From Umezawaea sp042738955 (lineage in GTDB: Bacteria > Actinomycetota > Actinomycetes > Mycobacteriales > Pseudonocardiaceae): a DNA stretch of 64,000 bases. The stretch lies in contig NZ_JBHYHC010000043.1 of NCBI RefSeq assembly GCF_042738955.1, forward strand, positions 8,618 through 72,617, given 5' to 3'. Position 1 is the stretch's first letter. Every line of letters begins with the position of its first letter. The notes below the pieces were generated by a model. That model did no database searches and had not been told where the DNA came from. It saw only the letters and a program-made list of their open reading frames with translations. Position numbers and translations under genes: made by a program. Below are positions 15,161 to 23,414 of this stretch, piece after piece.

Positions 15161-16003
15161 TCAGTACTCGGACTCGTACAGGTCGGCCAGCTCGGCGTGG
15201 ATCGCGGTCGAGTCGGCGAGGGGCTTGCCGTCCAGCGTGTGCACGCGGGTGATCTTGCGGACGCTCGACACCAGGAACACGCCGTCGGCCGAGTGCAGGT
15301 CGGCCACGGGGATCGGCTCGACCACGACCGTCCAGCCCTCGCGCTTCGCGGCGCGGAACAGGGCGGCCTGCGTGGTGCCGGGGAGGATGCCGAGGGTGGC
15401 GGGCGGGGTGGTGATGGTGCGGCCGTTGACCGTGAGGAGGGTCGACGTCGGACCCTCCAGGACGCTGCCGGAGGACGTGGTGAACACGACCTCCTCCGCG
15501 CCGCGGCGTTCGGCTTCCCGCAGCGCCGCCATGTTCACCGCGTACGACAAGGACTTCGCGCCCAGCAGCAGCCACGGGGCGCGCTCGGCCAGACCGGGCT
15601 CGATGCCGCGGTCCAGCGTCACCGCCGACAGGCCGCCCGCGCGCTGCGCGAGGACCTTCGCGCCGATCGCCATGCCCAGCGCGAAACCGGTGGGCGTGCC
15701 GTCACCGCCCTCGACGCCGCGGGTGTAGACGAGCTTGAGGGCCATCTCCTGGCCGCCGGACCAGTTGTCCAGCACCAGGGTGGCGGCCCGCTCGAAGGCC
15801 GCGCGGTCGGGTTCGGGGAGGTCCAGCATCGCCGCGGACCGGGCCAGCCGGTCGAGGTGCGGGTCCATCTCCCGCGGCTTTCCGTCGACGACCAGGACCG
15901 TTTCGAAGATCCCGTCGCCGCGCATCAGGCCGAGGTCGTCCACCCGCACGAGCGGGGCATCGGGGTCGGCCAACGTTCCGTCGAGAAGTGCCAGCACGCG
16001 CAT
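15161..16003 (-). CDS. pabC: Aminodeoxychorismate lyase / class IV aminotransferase
   Basis: This 280-residue PLP enzyme of fold type IV has DDLGLMRGDGIFET near the start, the PLP lysine in LLLGAKSLSYAVNMAALREAER, EEVVFTTSSGSVLEGPTSTL and the phosphate-binding TLGILPGTTQ. It makes 4-aminobenzoate for folate from aminodeoxychorismate. Branched-chain aminotransferase activity cannot be excluded from sequence alone. A TAGGCT box 6 nt before the ATG suggests a leaderless transcript. It diverges from fur with only 34 nt between the starts, and the folate-dependent ygfZ follows fur. Confidence 0.85.
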   Translation of the reverse strand: MRVLALLDGTLADPDAPLVRVDDLGLMRGDGIFETVLVVDGKPREMDPHLDRLARSAAMLDLPEPDRAAFERAATLVLDNWSGGQEMALKLVYTRGVEGGDGTPTGFALGMAIGAKVLAQRAGGLSAVTLDRGIEPGLAERAPWLLLGAKSLSYAVNMAALREAERRGAEEVVFTTSSGSVLEGPTSTLLTVNGRTITTPPATLGILPGTTQAALFRAAKREGWTVVVEPIPVADLHSADGVFLVSSVRKITRVHTLDGKPLADSTAIHAELADLYESEY

Positions 16004-16009
16004 ACGGGC

Positions 16010-16030
16010 AGCCTACTCACGGCCTACCAT
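16010..16030. promoter_or_regulatory. Compact divergent leaderless promoters of pabC and fur
   Basis: A leftward TAGGCT (16015-16010) lies 6 nt from the pabC ATG, and a rightward TACCAT (16025-16030) lies 7 nt from the fur GTG. The two units share only 34 bp between start codons, so each -35 region falls inside the other gene's start. Confidence 0.5.
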
Positions 16031-16037
16031 CGGCACG

Positions 16038-16475
16038 GTGGAGACCGCAAGTGGCAGGCAGGCGTTGCGCAAGACGTTGCACGAGCGCGGAATGCGCATG
16101 ACCCCCCAGCGACAACTCGTGCTCGACGCGGTGCGCGAACTGGAGCACGCCACACCGGAGCAGATCTGCACCCGCGTGCAGGCCACCGCGTCGACGGTGA
16201 ACATCACGACGATCTACCGGACCCTCGACCTGCTGGACAAGCTCGGCCTGGTCCGGCACACCCACCTCGGCCACGGGGCCCCGACCTACTCGGCCGACGA
16301 CCACGAGCACGTGCACCTCGTCTGCCACCGCTGCGGGCGGATGGACGAGATCCCGTGCGACCTGCTCGAAGGGCTGGCCGGAACACTGGGCGAGGCGTAC
16401 GGGTTCGAACTTGACGCAAGCCACCTCGCGCTGTCCGGCACGTGTCGGGACTGCCTGGAACTGGAGACCGAGTGA
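16038..16475 (+). CDS. Fur-family metalloregulator
   Basis: This 145-residue protein has a winged helix (about 15-85: MTPQRQLVLDAVRELEHATPEQI, STVNITTIYRTLDLLDKLGLV) and a dimerisation domain with DHEHVHLVCHRCGRMDEI. Two Cys pairs (CHRC near residues 99-102 and CRDC near the end) form the structural zinc site typical of Fur/Zur-type proteins. The metal sensed cannot be told from sequence. The GTG at 16038 fits the leaderless promoter; an internal ATG-rich stretch (MRMTPQ) would shorten the N-terminus. The stop overlaps the start of ygfZ (GTGA). Confidence 0.9.
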   Translation: METASGRQALRKTLHERGMRMTPQRQLVLDAVRELEHATPEQICTRVQATASTVNITTIYRTLDLLDKLGLVRHTHLGHGAPTYSADDHEHVHLVCHRCGRMDEIPCDLLEGLAGTLGEAYGFELDASHLALSGTCRDCLELETE

Positions 16476-17566
16476 ACTCACCGCTGCTCACCGCACCTGG
16501 CGCCGTCGCGCCGTTCGACGGCGCCCCCGACCAAGGGGTGCCGTGGCACTTCGGCGACCCGTTCGCCGAGCAGCGGTCGGCGGCGCGCTCGGTCGCGGTG
16601 TTCGACCGCTCGCACCGCGGTGTGCTCGCCGTGCCCGGCGACGACCGCCTGACCTGGCTGCACTCGTTGACCAGCCAGCACTTCGCGGCCCTCGCCGAGG
16701 GCCGCGGCACCGAGGCGCTGGTGCTGGACGTGCAGGGCCGGGTCGAGCACCACGCCGTCGTCGCGAACGTCGACGGCACGGTGTACCTCGACATGGAGGC
16801 GCGGACCCTCGAACCGCTGCTGAAGTACCTGGACTCGATGCGGTTCTGGTCGAAGGTGGAGCCGCGCGACGCGACCGCCGAACTGGCCGTGCTGTCCCTG
16901 GTGGGGCCGGAGGTGGCGGACCTGCTGGCGAAGCTGGACCTGCCCGTGCCCGGCAAGCCGGACCAGGTGCTGGCGCTGCCCGGCGGCGGGTTCGCACGCC
17001 GCATGACGTGGCCCGGCCACGACGCCGTTGACCTGGTCGTGCCGCGCGCCGACCTGGTGACCTGGTGGGGCCGCCTGACCGACGGCGGCGCCCGACCCGC
17101 GGGCACGTGGGCGTTCGAGGCGCTGCGCGTCGAGGCCCTGCGCCCCCGGCTCGGCATCGACACCGACGAGAAGACCATCCCGCACGAGGTCAACTGGATC
17201 GGCTCGGCCGTGCACCTGGACAAGGGGTGCTACCGCGGCCAGGAGACCGTGTCGAAGGTGCACAACGTCGGCCGCCCGCCACGCCGGATGCTCCTGCTCC
17301 ACCTGGACGGCTCCCGCGAGGTCCAACCGGAAACCGGCGACCCGGTGCTGCTGGGCGACCGCGTGGTCGGCCGCGTGGGCAGCGTCGCACTGCACCACGA
17401 ACTGGGCACGGTGGCGTTGGCGCTGGTCAAACGCTCGGTGCCGGTGGACGCCGAACTGATGCTCGGGGTCGACGACCGGATCGTGCAAGGCGCGATCGAC
17501 CCCGACTCGATCCCGCCGGACACCCCGGCACTGGGCCGGGAAGCAGCCAGGAACCTGGGCCGGTAG
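16472..17566 (+). CDS. ygfZ: Folate-binding YgfZ/GcvT-like Fe-S cluster protein
   Basis: This 364-residue protein of the GcvT/YgfZ superfamily has DRSHRGVLAVPGDDRLTWLHSLTSQHF at the start and the signature DKGCYRGQETVSKVHN (the K-G-C-Y-x-G-Q-E motif with its reactive Cys) in the second half. YgfZ uses tetrahydrofolate to support repair or assembly of iron-sulfur clusters. The GTG start overlaps the fur stop by four bases, so metal or iron status sensed by Fur may affect it. It ends without an obvious terminator in a repetitive GC-rich spacer (17567-17794). Confidence 0.9.
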   Translation: MNSPLLTAPGAVAPFDGAPDQGVPWHFGDPFAEQRSAARSVAVFDRSHRGVLAVPGDDRLTWLHSLTSQHFAALAEGRGTEALVLDVQGRVEHHAVVANVDGTVYLDMEARTLEPLLKYLDSMRFWSKVEPRDATAELAVLSLVGPEVADLLAKLDLPVPGKPDQVLALPGGGFARRMTWPGHDAVDLVVPRADLVTWWGRLTDGGARPAGTWAFEALRVEALRPRLGIDTDEKTIPHEVNWIGSAVHLDKGCYRGQETVSKVHNVGRPPRRMLLLHLDGSREVQPETGDPVLLGDRVVGRVGSVALHHELGTVALALVKRSVPVDAELMLGVDDRIVQGAIDPDSIPPDTPALGREAARNLGR

Positions 17567-17794
17567 GGACGCGGCAAGGTCTGCTCGGGCCGGACCGGGA
17601 CTTCGGCCGGGCCCGGCTGGGTACTTGGGCTACGGCGGGGCCCACGTCGGGCTGGCTTGGGCCAAGCTCGGTTCGGGCTTCGGCGGGGCTCGTACGGCCG
17701 TCGGAACCGGTACCGGGTCGGTGTGCGGCCGTTCGGTGGACTCCAGGCGTGCGGCACCGGTCGTTCCCGACCGGACCTGTGCCAGTATTTCCGC

Positions 17795-18526
17795 ATGCCC
17801 CGCTCCGGCTACCCCGGCACGCTGCTCACCGTCGCGCCTCGCGCGACGGGCTCGGTCGACGACCTGGTGGCGGCCGCGGTGAGCTGCGAGCGGGTCGGCG
17901 TCTCCGTGGTGCTGGTGCCCGCGGGTCCGGTGGCGTGGTTGCGCGACGCTGTCGTCGGGCTGCGCGAACAGACCGGGCTGCTGGTCCGGTTGGCGGACGT
18001 GACCGGTGCTCTCGACGTGGCACCGGACTCGGCCGCGGTTCCGCTGGACGGCGACTGGGAGGCGCTCGTGCGGCTCCACACGGCGTTGCGGGACCTCCGG
18101 ATCGCCCCCTCGTTCGAGATCACCGACCTCGCGCTGGTCGCCGTGCTGCGGCGACTGCTGGACGAGCACGGGCTCCCGGTCGCCGATCGTGTTCACGTCG
18201 GGCTCGTGCTGGGTAACCCCGGAGGGTCGCCGGGCGATGCGGTGACTGTGGTCGACGCGGTGCGTCGGCTCCCGGACGGCGCGACCTTCTCCGCGGCCGG
18301 GCTGGACGGGACGACGTTGCCGGTGATGCTGGCGGCGTTGGCGACCGGCGGCCACCTCCGGGTGGGCACCGCCGACACCGCCGACTACGCCGACGGCCAG
18401 CCGGTCCGGGACGACGTCCAGCTCGTGGCGCGCGCCGCGGGCCTGGCGAAGATCGCTCAACGGCCGCCGCTGGCGGTGGCCGAAGCACGGGAACTACTCG
18501 GTGTGCACAGTCCGGTACAGGTTTGA
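17795..18526 (+). CDS. BKACE-like (DUF849) TIM-barrel protein with a degenerate signature
   Basis: This 243-residue protein aligns in layout with beta-keto acid cleavage enzymes: an early PRATGSVDDLVAAAVSCERVGVSVV helix-strand pair, RIAPSFEITDLALV, VHVGLVLGNPGGSPGDAV, TFSAAGLDG and the closing GGHLRVGTADTADYADGQPVRDDVQLVARAAGLAKI. Typical BKACE enzymes are 270-310 residues and have a GLEDN-type metal/active-site segment where this one reads GTADT, so catalytic activity is doubtful. The ATG at 17795 lacks a strong ribosome site. It lies 21 nt before the RsiG-type gene. Confidence 0.6.
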   Translation: MPRSGYPGTLLTVAPRATGSVDDLVAAAVSCERVGVSVVLVPAGPVAWLRDAVVGLREQTGLLVRLADVTGALDVAPDSAAVPLDGDWEALVRLHTALRDLRIAPSFEITDLALVAVLRRLLDEHGLPVADRVHVGLVLGNPGGSPGDAVTVVDAVRRLPDGATFSAAGLDGTTLPVMLAALATGGHLRVGTADTADYADGQPVRDDVQLVARAAGLAKIAQRPPLAVAEARELLGVHSPVQV

Positions 18527-18547
18527 CACCACTTTGGAAGCAGGTTC

Positions 18548-19162
18548 GTGTTGGCGGCTGAGCAGGATCTACCTCAGGATGAGTACGTGATCGAGGTGCG
18601 TCCTGGCGGACGCCGCCGTATCGACCGGGTGCTCGCCCCTGACTACGCAGAGGGCGTCGAGCAGCGCCCTCTCGCCGACGTGCGCGCGTTGCGCGACGAA
18701 GCGGCCCAAGAGGAAACAGACCTCTCCTACCTGCGACGACTGCTGCACGCGCGGATCGACATCGTGCGCGCGGAAAAACTGCGCCGGACCGACGGCGGGT
18801 CCTCCGTCGTCGACCAACTGGCAACGATCCTCGCGTCCAACGCCGTGGGCCCGTCCACCGGTCTCGGCCGGTACCAGACCCACGAGCCGTCACGGGCGGA
18901 CGCCCACCAGCGGCACGTCGAGGCCTTGGTCTCGGACGTCGACCTCTCGGACGTGAGCACGCTCTCCGACGAGAAGCTGGACCTCACCCTGCGCACGTTC
19001 ATCGGCGAGGAAGCCTCGGTTTCCCAGCGCCGTCGACAGGTGCAGGTCGTGATGGACCAGCTGAACGCCGAGATCGCGGGCCGCTACCAGAGCGGGAGCG
19101 CCTCGGTGGACGACCTGCTGGCGGACGAGCGAGGCCGACCGAACAACCGGGTCAAGGACTGA
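18548..19162 (+). CDS. rsiG: RsiG-type c-di-GMP-binding anti-sigma factor
   Basis: This 204-residue helical protein carries both copies of the RsiG c-di-GMP motif E-x3-S-x2-R-x3-Q-x3-D. The second copy is exact (Glu155, Ser159, Arg162, Gln166, Asp170) and the first has His for Gln (Glu56, Ser60, Arg63, His67, Asp71). In Streptomyces, RsiG with c-di-GMP binds the sporulation sigma factor WhiG and delays reproductive sporulation. The two motifs sit in helices that form an antiparallel coiled coil. The start is GTG at 18548. No whiG gene is in the window. A T-rich terminator follows. Confidence 0.85.
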   Translation: MLAAEQDLPQDEYVIEVRPGGRRRIDRVLAPDYAEGVEQRPLADVRALRDEAAQEETDLSYLRRLLHARIDIVRAEKLRRTDGGSSVVDQLATILASNAVGPSTGLGRYQTHEPSRADAHQRHVEALVSDVDLSDVSTLSDEKLDLTLRTFIGEEASVSQRRRQVQVVMDQLNAEIAGRYQSGSASVDDLLADERGRPNNRVKD

Positions 19163-19167
19163 ACCGA

Positions 19168-19244
19168 CCGCCCGGCACCACGCGCGGGCACGGCGGACAA
19201 CGCCGCTTCGACGTGCCCCACGGGGCGTGCCGGGCGGCTTTTTT
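19168..19244 (+). terminator. Rho-independent terminator after rsiG
   Basis: CCGCCCGGCAC (19168-19178) pairs with GTGCCGGGCGG (19227-19237) and is followed by C and six T residues. Smaller stems (GGCGGacaaCGCCGC) lie inside. This is the clearest intrinsic terminator in the window. Confidence 0.85.
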
Positions 19245-19519
19245 GGTGTTGCACGTGCATTTGCACTAACCGTGCATGCTCTGGGTGGATGGTCCGGCGG
19301 GTGTTTCCCGCCGGTAGCGCTGAGATGTTCTTCCAGGGGCGGCGGGTGCGCGATCATCCGGCCCCTCGGAATTCCCAGCCGCCATTTCCTGCCTACATCT
19401 CGCCCATTGGCTCCGCCTATTCCTTCACCCATTTCTCCGGCCTCATGCCCACACCTCACCCCTTCCCATCCTGTGGAATTTTCTTCCCGGATGTTGAGCA
19501 GCGGGCCTAGCGTGCAGGT
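19245..19519. other. A/T- and pyrimidine-rich intergenic region
   Basis: After the rsiG terminator, the palindrome TGCACGTGCA (19250-19259) and two further TGCA-containing words up to 19279 could be an operator. From about 19370 to 19500 the + strand is rich in C and T and less GC-rich than its surroundings. TAGCGT (19508-19513) lies 6 nt before the MFS gene start and is a likely -10 box. No coding potential is seen. Confidence 0.5.
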
Positions 19520-20701
19520 ATGGCGGGTCGGTATCGGTGGGTGGTTCTCGGGGTCGGGGCGGTCGCACAGGGGACCAACGCGGCGGTGTTCCTCGGCCTG
19601 CCCGCGCTGACGCCGCAGTTGCGGGAGTTCTTCCACCTCTCGTTGCCGCAGGTCGGGTTGCTGCTGGGGGCGGTGAACCTGGGGACCATGCTCACGTTGG
19701 TCAGCTGGGGCGCGCTCGCCGATCGACGGGGTGAGCGGGTGGTGATGACCGTCGGCGGGGTGGGCGCTGCCGCTTGCCTCGCTCTGGCCGCGGGCGGACA
19801 CGTCGTGGTGGCCGGTCTCGCGTTGTTCGGCGCTGGGGTTTTCGGGGCGAGCGTCAACGCCGCCAGTGGGCGGGCGGTGATGAGTTGGTTCACCGCTGAC
19901 CGGCGTGGGTTGGCGATGGGGATTCGGCAGACCGCCACGCCGTTGGGGGCGGCGTTGGCCGCTGTCGTGTTGCCGGTGGTGGCGGCGAACGCGGGGGTTC
20001 CGGCGGCGTTCTTGGTGTTGAGCGCGTTCACCGGAATCGTGGCGTTGGCCATTGCCGTGTTCATTCGGGAACCGGCTGGTGCTGTTCGCGCTACCCGCAG
20101 CCAGGGTGTGGTGCTGCGGGATCGGCGGTTGATCCGGCTCAGTGTCGCCAGCGGGTTGTTGGTGGTCCCGCAGTTCACCGCCGCCGCGTTGATGGTGGAA
20201 CTGCTCCACGAACACCGCGGGCTGGCTGTCGGGGCCGCTTCAGGGCTGTTCGCGGTCGCCCAGGTGCTGGGTGGTGCGGGACGACTGGGGGCCGGGGTGT
20301 GGTCGGACGCCGTGCGCAGTCGGGTGGGGCCTCTGCGGGTCATCACGGTGGTCGTGGCGGTGGGGTTCGTGCTGTCCGCGGTGCTGGTGGAAGCGCCGGT
20401 CTGGCTGTTGGCCGTCGTGCTGGTGCCGACCACCGCCCTGGCCGTGTGCTGGAACGGGCTCGCGGTGACCGCCGCCGCCGAGATGGCTCCCGAGGGCAGC
20501 AGCGGGACCGCACTGGGCATGCAGAACTCGGCCAACTACCTGAGCGCGACGATCACCCCCGCGCTCGCGGGCTGGGTGGCCGTCTCGGTGTCGTGGCCCG
20601 CGGCCCTCCTGCTGGCGGCGGTGGCCGCCGTCGCCGCTCGGATGCTGCTCCGGGAGAGCGCCCTGGGGTACCCGAGCACGCCCGTTCGGGTGAAGCAGTA
20701 G
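19520..20701 (+). CDS. MFS transporter
   Basis: This 393-residue protein has twelve predicted membrane helices and the MFS motif A loop SWGALADRRGERVVM between helices 2 and 3, with a related loop GAGVWSDAVRSRVGPLR in the second half. GIRQTATPLGAALAA in helix 5 and the NxxGMQNSANYLSATITPA segment in helix 11 are typical of drug/metabolite permeases of the CynX/NarK-like type. The substrate is unknown. The message looks leaderless (TAGCGT 6 nt before ATG). Its stop is 3 nt from the stop of the convergent gene. Confidence 0.88.
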   Translation: MAGRYRWVVLGVGAVAQGTNAAVFLGLPALTPQLREFFHLSLPQVGLLLGAVNLGTMLTLVSWGALADRRGERVVMTVGGVGAAACLALAAGGHVVVAGLALFGAGVFGASVNAASGRAVMSWFTADRRGLAMGIRQTATPLGAALAAVVLPVVAANAGVPAAFLVLSAFTGIVALAIAVFIREPAGAVRATRSQGVVLRDRRLIRLSVASGLLVVPQFTAAALMVELLHEHRGLAVGAASGLFAVAQVLGGAGRLGAGVWSDAVRSRVGPLRVITVVVAVGFVLSAVLVEAPVWLLAVVLVPTTALAVCWNGLAVTAAAEMAPEGSSGTALGMQNSANYLSATITPALAGWVAVSVSWPAALLLAAVAAVAARMLLRESALGYPSTPVRVKQ

Positions 20702-20704
20702 CAG

Positions 20705-21601
20705 TCAGCCGTGGCGTTCGCGGAGGCCCAGTTCGGACCAGAACTCGCGGAGGGACTCGTAGCGGAGCGCGACCTCTTCCGAGTCGCCCGACTCCAGGGC
20801 GTCGATGATCGCGTTCACGTCCTGGGCCGAGGTGTCCTCCAGCAGGTCCTTGTCCTCGACGAGCTGGACCAGGCCGCCGTAGTCGAGTTCGACGGCGGAG
20901 TGCGGGTGGAAGTTCTCCAGCCAGCGGCCGGTGTCGGCCAGGACCCTGGCCGGGCCGTTCTCGCCGATCGAGCGCTTCACGATCGTGTGCGCCCGCGCCA
21001 CGCGCCTGCGGGCGTCGGCCATGGCCACGCGCCACGACAGCTGGCGGGCCGGGTCGTTCTGCGGGGCCAGGACGATGCGGCGCGTGTCCGGGTCGACCAG
21101 GGCGAACCAGGGCAGCGGGACGGTCCAGGTGGTGGACACGACGTGGACCGCGCCCGCGTTCAGCTCGGCCATCACGGAGGCGGCGCGGGAGCGGGCCTCG
21201 TCCGACGGCCTGCTCAGCGCCTCGTCGCGCAGCGGGCCGGTCGAGGTGGCCAGGAAGCCGATCAGACCGGCCGCGGACCGGGCCCGCAGGTCCAGGGGGC
21301 AGACCAGCGGTCCAGGGCCCACGCGGGCGGCGTCGCTCGTGGGGACCTCGGCCGGGCTGATGGTCATCACGTCGAAGGGGGCGTTCTCGACCGCGCCACG
21401 CCCGTCCGAGCGGTCTCCTGGCAGCAATCTGGGCGGCGAGGCCAGCTGTGACCGCAACCACAGTTCGCGTTCCCGGTCGCCGACGTCGGCTCTGCCCAGC
21501 GAGCCCTTTTCGAGCGCGCGACGCACCTGATCAGCCAACGGGGGTTCGAGCGCCGACAGCGGCTCGTACACCCGGAGGTAGGCGACGAACGGTCGAGGCA
21601 C
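20705..21601 (-). CDS. Conserved actinobacterial protein of unknown function (DUF8083-like)
   Basis: This 298-residue soluble protein starts MPRPFVAYLRVYEPLSALEPP and carries repeated conserved blocks: WLRSQLASPPRLLPG, PFDVMTISPAE, CPLDLRARSAAGLIGFL, VVSTTWTVPLPWFALVDP and SWRVAMADARRRVARAH. No enzymatic motif or membrane segment is visible. It is widespread next to the DUF3073 gene in actinobacteria, as here, where DUF3073 is divergent 183 nt away. I recall it as DUF8083, but am not certain of the number. Confidence 0.7.
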   Translation of the reverse strand: MPRPFVAYLRVYEPLSALEPPLADQVRRALEKGSLGRADVGDRERELWLRSQLASPPRLLPGDRSDGRGAVENAPFDVMTISPAEVPTSDAARVGPGPLVCPLDLRARSAAGLIGFLATSTGPLRDEALSRPSDEARSRAASVMAELNAGAVHVVSTTWTVPLPWFALVDPDTRRIVLAPQNDPARQLSWRVAMADARRRVARAHTIVKRSIGENGPARVLADTGRWLENFHPHSAVELDYGGLVQLVEDKDLLEDTSAQDVNAIIDALESGDSEEVALRYESLREFWSELGLRERHG

Positions 21602-21784
21602 GTGTGAATCCTGCCATGAGGGCCCTCTGAGGAGATTGGGCGGTGCGTCTCACAACTCCCAGGGCCTACCGCGTCGCGAGGAACCCCATCGACACGGTAC
21701 GGTAGTTACCAGGAACTAGTTGTCGAGACGAGTGGGGCCGCCGTTCCCCCGGCCGCCCCCGTCCCTGTCTGAGGGGGTCGAGCC

Positions 21785-21970
21785 ATGGGGCGCGGCCGAG
21801 CGAAGGCCAAGCAGACGAAGGTGGCCCGAGAGCTTAAGTACAGCTCCCATTCCACCGACTTTGACGCCTTGCAACGCGAGCTGTCCAGCGGCGAGTCCGC
21901 GAATGGACACTTCAGCGACGAGCGACCAGACGATCCGTCGGAAGACGGATACGACGACTACCGTCGCTGA
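21785..21970 (+). CDS. DUF3073 small protein
   Basis: This 61-residue protein begins with the invariant DUF3073 N-terminus MGRGRAKAKQTKVARELKYS, followed by DFDALQRELSS and a very acidic tail (DERPDDPSEDGYDDYRR). The basic start and acidic end suggest nucleic-acid or ribosome contact, but the function is unknown. The spacer upstream (21602-21784) contains GGTAGTTACC and other short inverted repeats that may hold its promoter. A strong hairpin terminator follows. Confidence 0.88.
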   Translation: MGRGRAKAKQTKVARELKYSSHSTDFDALQRELSSGESANGHFSDERPDDPSEDGYDDYRR

Positions 21971-21985
21971 ATCAACCTGGGACTC

Positions 21986-22022
21986 TCAAGGGTTGAGCTG
22001 CCACAAGCAGCTCAACCCTTGA
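21986..22022. terminator. Bidirectional terminator between DUF3073 and the oxidoreductase
   Basis: A perfect 16-bp stem, TCAAGGGTTGAGCTGC with GCAGCTCAACCCTTGA, closes a 5-nt CACAA loop between two convergent stops. Confidence 0.85.
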
Positions 22023-22036
22023 AGTCTCGGGACCTT

Positions 22037-23101
22037 CTAGAACGCCCTGGCGTACTGCTGGGGCGCCCTCACCTCCGCTCCGAGCTGGACCGCTGCGTGC
22101 AACGGCCAGTACGGGTCGCGGAGTAGTTCGCGCGCGAGCAGAACGATGTCCGCCGACCCGTCGGTGAGGATCGTTTCAGCCTGCCGGGCGTCGGTGATGA
22201 GTCCGACGGCCCCGGTGGGTACTTCGGCCTTCTTCCGAACCGCGTCGGCGAACGGCACCTGGTAACCGGGCCCCGAGGTGATCTTGGCGTCCGGCACCAA
22301 GCCGCCGGTCGACGCGTCCACGAGGTCTGCGCCGACGTCGGCGAGCGCGCGCGAGAGCCGGACGCTGTCCTGCTCGTCCCACCCTCCGTCGACCCAGTCG
22401 GTCGCCGAGATGCGGACGAGCACGGGCACGTCCTCTCCCACTTCGGCGCGGACCGCGGCCGTCACCTCGACGGCCAGGCGGGTGCGCCCCTCGAAGCTCC
22501 CGCCGTACCCGTCGGTGCGCTTGTTCGTGAGCGGCGACAGGAACTGGTGCAGCAGGTAGCCGTGGGCCGCGTGGACCTCCACGAGCTGGAAGCCCGCGTC
22601 CAACGCCCGGCGAGCGCCCGCGGCGAAGTCCCGGATGAGCTGCTGGATGCCGTCCTCGTCGAGTTCCACGGGGGTCCGGTAGCTCGCGGTGAACGGCTCG
22701 GTGCCCACGCCGACGGGCGTCCAGCCGCCCTGGTCGTCCGGCACGCCGCCGTGCTGGTCGGCGAACGGCGAGTAGGTCGACGCCTTGCGGCCCGCGTGCC
22801 CGAGCTGGAGGCCCGCCACCGCGCCGTGCTCGCGGATGAACTTCGTGATGGGTCGCCACGCCGCGACCTGCTCGTCGTTCCAGATGCCGGTGTCGGAGGG
22901 CGAGATGCGGCCGTTGGCCTGGACGGCGGTGGCCTCGGCGATCACCAGTCCGGCGCCGCCGACCGCCCGCGAACCCAGGTGGACCAGGTGCCAGTCGTTC
23001 GGCACGCCGTTCTCGGCCGAGTACTGGCACATCGGACTCACCGCGATTCGGTTCGGCAAGGTCACCGATCGCAGCGTGAGTGGGTCGAACAGGGGGCTCA
23101 A
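22037..23101 (-). CDS. Old yellow enzyme-family NADPH-dependent oxidoreductase (YqjM-like)
   Basis: This 354-residue FMN-dependent TIM barrel has LRNR-type start (LTLRSVTLPNRIAVSPMCQYSAENG), with the Cys of PMCQY that tunes flavin potential in YqjM, GLQLGHAGRKAS, HAAHGYLLHQFLSPLTNKRTD with the His pair that binds the substrate oxygen, and GSFEGRTRL. It reduces activated C=C bonds of enones and nitro compounds. The TTG at 23101 is chosen because GAAGGAG sits 6 nt upstream and upstream codons give no family match. It diverges from the Crp/Fnr gene across 313 bp. Confidence 0.9.
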   Translation of the reverse strand: MSPLFDPLTLRSVTLPNRIAVSPMCQYSAENGVPNDWHLVHLGSRAVGGAGLVIAEATAVQANGRISPSDTGIWNDEQVAAWRPITKFIREHGAVAGLQLGHAGRKASTYSPFADQHGGVPDDQGGWTPVGVGTEPFTASYRTPVELDEDGIQQLIRDFAAGARRALDAGFQLVEVHAAHGYLLHQFLSPLTNKRTDGYGGSFEGRTRLAVEVTAAVRAEVGEDVPVLVRISATDWVDGGWDEQDSVRLSRALADVGADLVDASTGGLVPDAKITSGPGYQVPFADAVRKKAEVPTGAVGLITDARQAETILTDGSADIVLLARELLRDPYWPLHAAVQLGAEVRAPQQYARAF

Positions 23102-23414
23102 GACGACTCCTTCTCCTCGTGGTCTCTCCCCTCGTTCCAAGGTCCCACGTCTGCCGTCTTGTTCCCGATCGGAGGCGGATCACACCAGGTGGGAGCAGGG
23201 GAATTCCAGCTGGTCCGGTATCCATTCCCATTCGCAGTTGATCATCGAATTCGTCATAAGCCGTATCGCCTGCGGCATGCGTCCAATTGGGTGTACTCTC
23301 CGCAGCACGTTCGGGGTCTCCGCCGCACACACTTACTCTCAGGTACGAGTGTGCGCTCACGATGAATTCGATTTTCACATCGCCCGCCGGTACCGACGAG
23401 TAACCAGGATCCAA
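23102..23414. promoter_or_regulatory. Divergent control region between the oxidoreductase and the Crp/Fnr gene
   Basis: This 313-bp gap is less GC-rich than the flanking genes. It contains an imperfect palindrome GCACACACTTAC / GTACGAGTGTGC (23325-23336 with 23343-23354), about 60 nt before the Crp-type start, that may be an operator. No small ORF with a ribosome site is convincing. Confidence 0.4.

Noticed and set aside
13697..16414. Very long rightward open frame (905 codons)
   Set aside because: It runs antisense to the membrane-protein and pabC genes, is low-complexity Arg/Gly/His-rich and has no domain. It is a high-GC shadow frame.
17567..17794. Repetitive GC-rich spacer as a possible gene
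   Set aside because: Repeated GGGCCGG/GGCGGGG words but no frame with a start, ribosome site or homologous pattern.
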